Positions 58,697 to 59,551 of a stretch of 59,551 nucleotides of DNA are shown here, one piece after another. How positions within the stretch are numbered: the stretch's first letter is position 1; every line of letters begins with the position of its first letter. Source of the DNA: Bacteroides sp. Its GTDB lineage: Bacteria; Bacteroidota; Bacteroidia; Bacteroidales; Muribaculaceae. Below the pieces are notes generated by a model, which saw only the letters and a list, made by a program, of their open reading frames with translations, was not told the origin of the DNA and searched no databases. Location: assembly GCA_014801535.1 (NCBI GenBank), contig JAAVEA010000005.1, forward strand, positions 1 through 59,551. The letters run 5' to 3'. A program made the translations under genes and the position numbers.

Positions 58697-58790
58697 ATAT
58701 CTGTCGGCGCGTGATAAGGCAGCGTCTGCGGGCTCAATCGAGGGATTCATATTCGATCTCTGTCGGCGCGTGATAAGGCAGCGTCTGCGG
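58684..58790 (+). repeat. Direct repeats derived from the ridA 3' end
   Basis: TGTCGGCGCGTGA, the end of ridA, recurs at 58702 and 58761. The last two copies share a further run to 58731 and 58790 (GATAAGGCAGCGTCTGCGG), with a period of 59 bases. The region to the next gene is otherwise non-coding. Confidence 0.75.
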
Positions 58791-59057
58791 CCTCTTTCGG
58801 AGGATTCGGTTTCGGTCACATACGTGAGTATGCTCCCTCAACCTCACCTCCGAAAGAGACCACATCCACTACCTTCTGCCACGCCGACGGCTCCGCGCTC
58901 GGGCATGCCGATTTTCACAGCTCCGGCATATCCATGTTTCTAATCAAGGTTATCGCGAAGCTGTTTCTGCATGAAGCTGTGCTTCGTTAATTTAAATTCC
59001 TCCTCAAAAGGCTAATTTAAATTCCTTCTCAAGGCTAATTAAATCTTCTTCAAAGAA
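58697..59057. other. Repeat-rich spacer between ridA and the ABC-F gene
   Basis: 361 bases without a gene. Apart from the 59-base direct repeat it holds a 12-bp inverted repeat CTCTTTCGGAGG (58792-58803) with 58847-58858, an inner CATAC/GTATG stem, and three tandem degenerate copies of a 21- to 25-base AT-rich unit (CTAATTTAAATTCCTTCTCA type; 58987-59055) just before the next start codon. Confidence 0.65.
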
Positions 59058-59551
59058 ATGGAAAGTTATCTTCAGATAGAAAAACTGACAAAATCGTATG
59101 GCGATCGTATCCTTTTTGAGGATGTGACACTCGGTATCTTCCAAGGCGATAAGATCGGTATAATCGCCCCTAATGGAGCAGGAAAGACTACTTTTCTAAA
59201 TATCATAGCCGGAAAAGAGGATTATGATTCGGGAAATGTGGTTTTTCGCAACGGTCTCCGTGTAGGCTATCTTGAACAACTTCCCCCAATGGATGGAGAT
59301 ATGACTGTTCTGGAGTATGTAGCTTCAGGAGTTGATAAAGAGGAGGAGTGGAATGGCCCCGACCTTGCCCGTCAGTTGCTTTATCAGTTCCGCATCACGG
59401 ATATGGATGCTCCGATTGGTCAGCTGTCGGGTGGGCAGGCTAAGCGGGTGGCATTGGCAAAAGTCCTGATGGGGAAGCCTGATATGCTTATCCTCGATGA
59501 GCCGACCAACCACCTGGATATATGGATGATCGAATGGCTCGAAAATTATCT
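59058..59551 (+). CDS. ABC-F family ATPase, 5' part (runs off the window)
   Basis: The first 164 codons of an ABC-F protein: Walker A IIAPNGAGKTTF, signature LSGGQAKRVALAKVL and Walker B MLILDEPTNHLD, all in the first ATPase domain, with no membrane segments. ABC-F proteins (Uup, EttA and relatives) act on the ribosome in the cytosol. The N-terminus MESYLQIEKLTKSYGDRILFEDV resembles Uup of Bacteroidetes. The second domain lies outside the window. Confidence 0.88.
   Translation, partial: MESYLQIEKLTKSYGDRILFEDVTLGIFQGDKIGIIAPNGAGKTTFLNIIAGKEDYDSGNVVFRNGLRVGYLEQLPPMDGDMTVLEYVASGVDKEEEWNGPDLARQLLYQFRITDMDAPIGQLSGGQAKRVALAKVLMGKPDMLILDEPTNHLDIWMIEWLENY

Noticed and set aside
1-59551. CRISPR array, integrase, attachment sites or rRNA
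   Set aside because: No regularly spaced repeats of the right size, no integrase gene and no rRNA sequence seen; the single tRNA has no adjacent duplicated 3' end.

Overview
The window comes from a Bacteroidales chromosome, possibly Muribaculaceae or a close relative. This is an inference from four things: the recurrent Bacteroidetes -7 promoter element TAnnTTTG ahead of many genes, weak Shine-Dalgarno sequences, Bacteroidetes-type proteins (ORF6N, long MetK, PpiD-like isomerase, MnmD, lipoproteins starting MKK..C), and a SAM-II riboswitch in front of metK. Most of it is ordinary chromosome, with two unusual envelope-protease loci, several palindromic repeat families and two decayed lipid genes.

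0-26 kb: mixed housekeeping. There is an ORF6N DNA-binding protein overlapping an RluA-type pseudouridine synthase, a divergent aldo/keto reductase and PAS protein sharing a mirror-symmetric promoter, mnmD, msrAB, a Bcr/CflA exporter, small lipoproteins, a beta-carbonic anhydrase, a RAYT transposase flanked by three copies of a palindromic REP-like repeat, an AspT/YidE-type transporter, a candidate 6S-like RNA, two tandem crcB fluoride channels, a polysaccharide O-acetylation module (MBOAT, SGNH, lipoprotein) ending in tex, a transglutaminase-like protein, metK behind a SAM-II riboswitch, and a PpiD-like isomerase.

26-36.5 kb: a seven-gene operon in which nearly every product has a signal peptide or membrane anchor: a CHASE2 sensor whose 5' end is split by a C10 tract, a FecR/DUF4384-like protein, a beta-propeller/OmpA-like protein, a TPR-caspase (peptidase C14), an LPP20/DUF4384 protein, a second small LPP20-like protein and a transglutaminase-like protein. 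A second block at 44-53 kb encodes two secreted proteins, a secreted TPR-CHAT protease and, convergently, a 1555-residue secreted TPR-CHAT protease. Together they look like an envelope-located clan CD protease network.

36.6-43.8 kb and 53.2-56.4 kb: lipid metabolism. rlmN and pdxA precede an inositol-lipid-like cluster (nucleotidyltransferase, ATP-grasp, CDP-alcohol phosphatidyltransferase, HAD phosphatase, inositol-3-phosphate synthase). Beyond the CHAT block lie a pgpA pseudogene with an internal deletion, an intact GtrA, a decayed PAP2 phosphatase, an acyltransferase and a diacylglycerol-kinase-like lipid kinase. The end holds a GTAG-type inverted REP pair, a TlpA-like lipoprotein, trmD, tRNA-Thr(CGT), ridA with its 3' end duplicated, and a truncated ABC-F ATPase.
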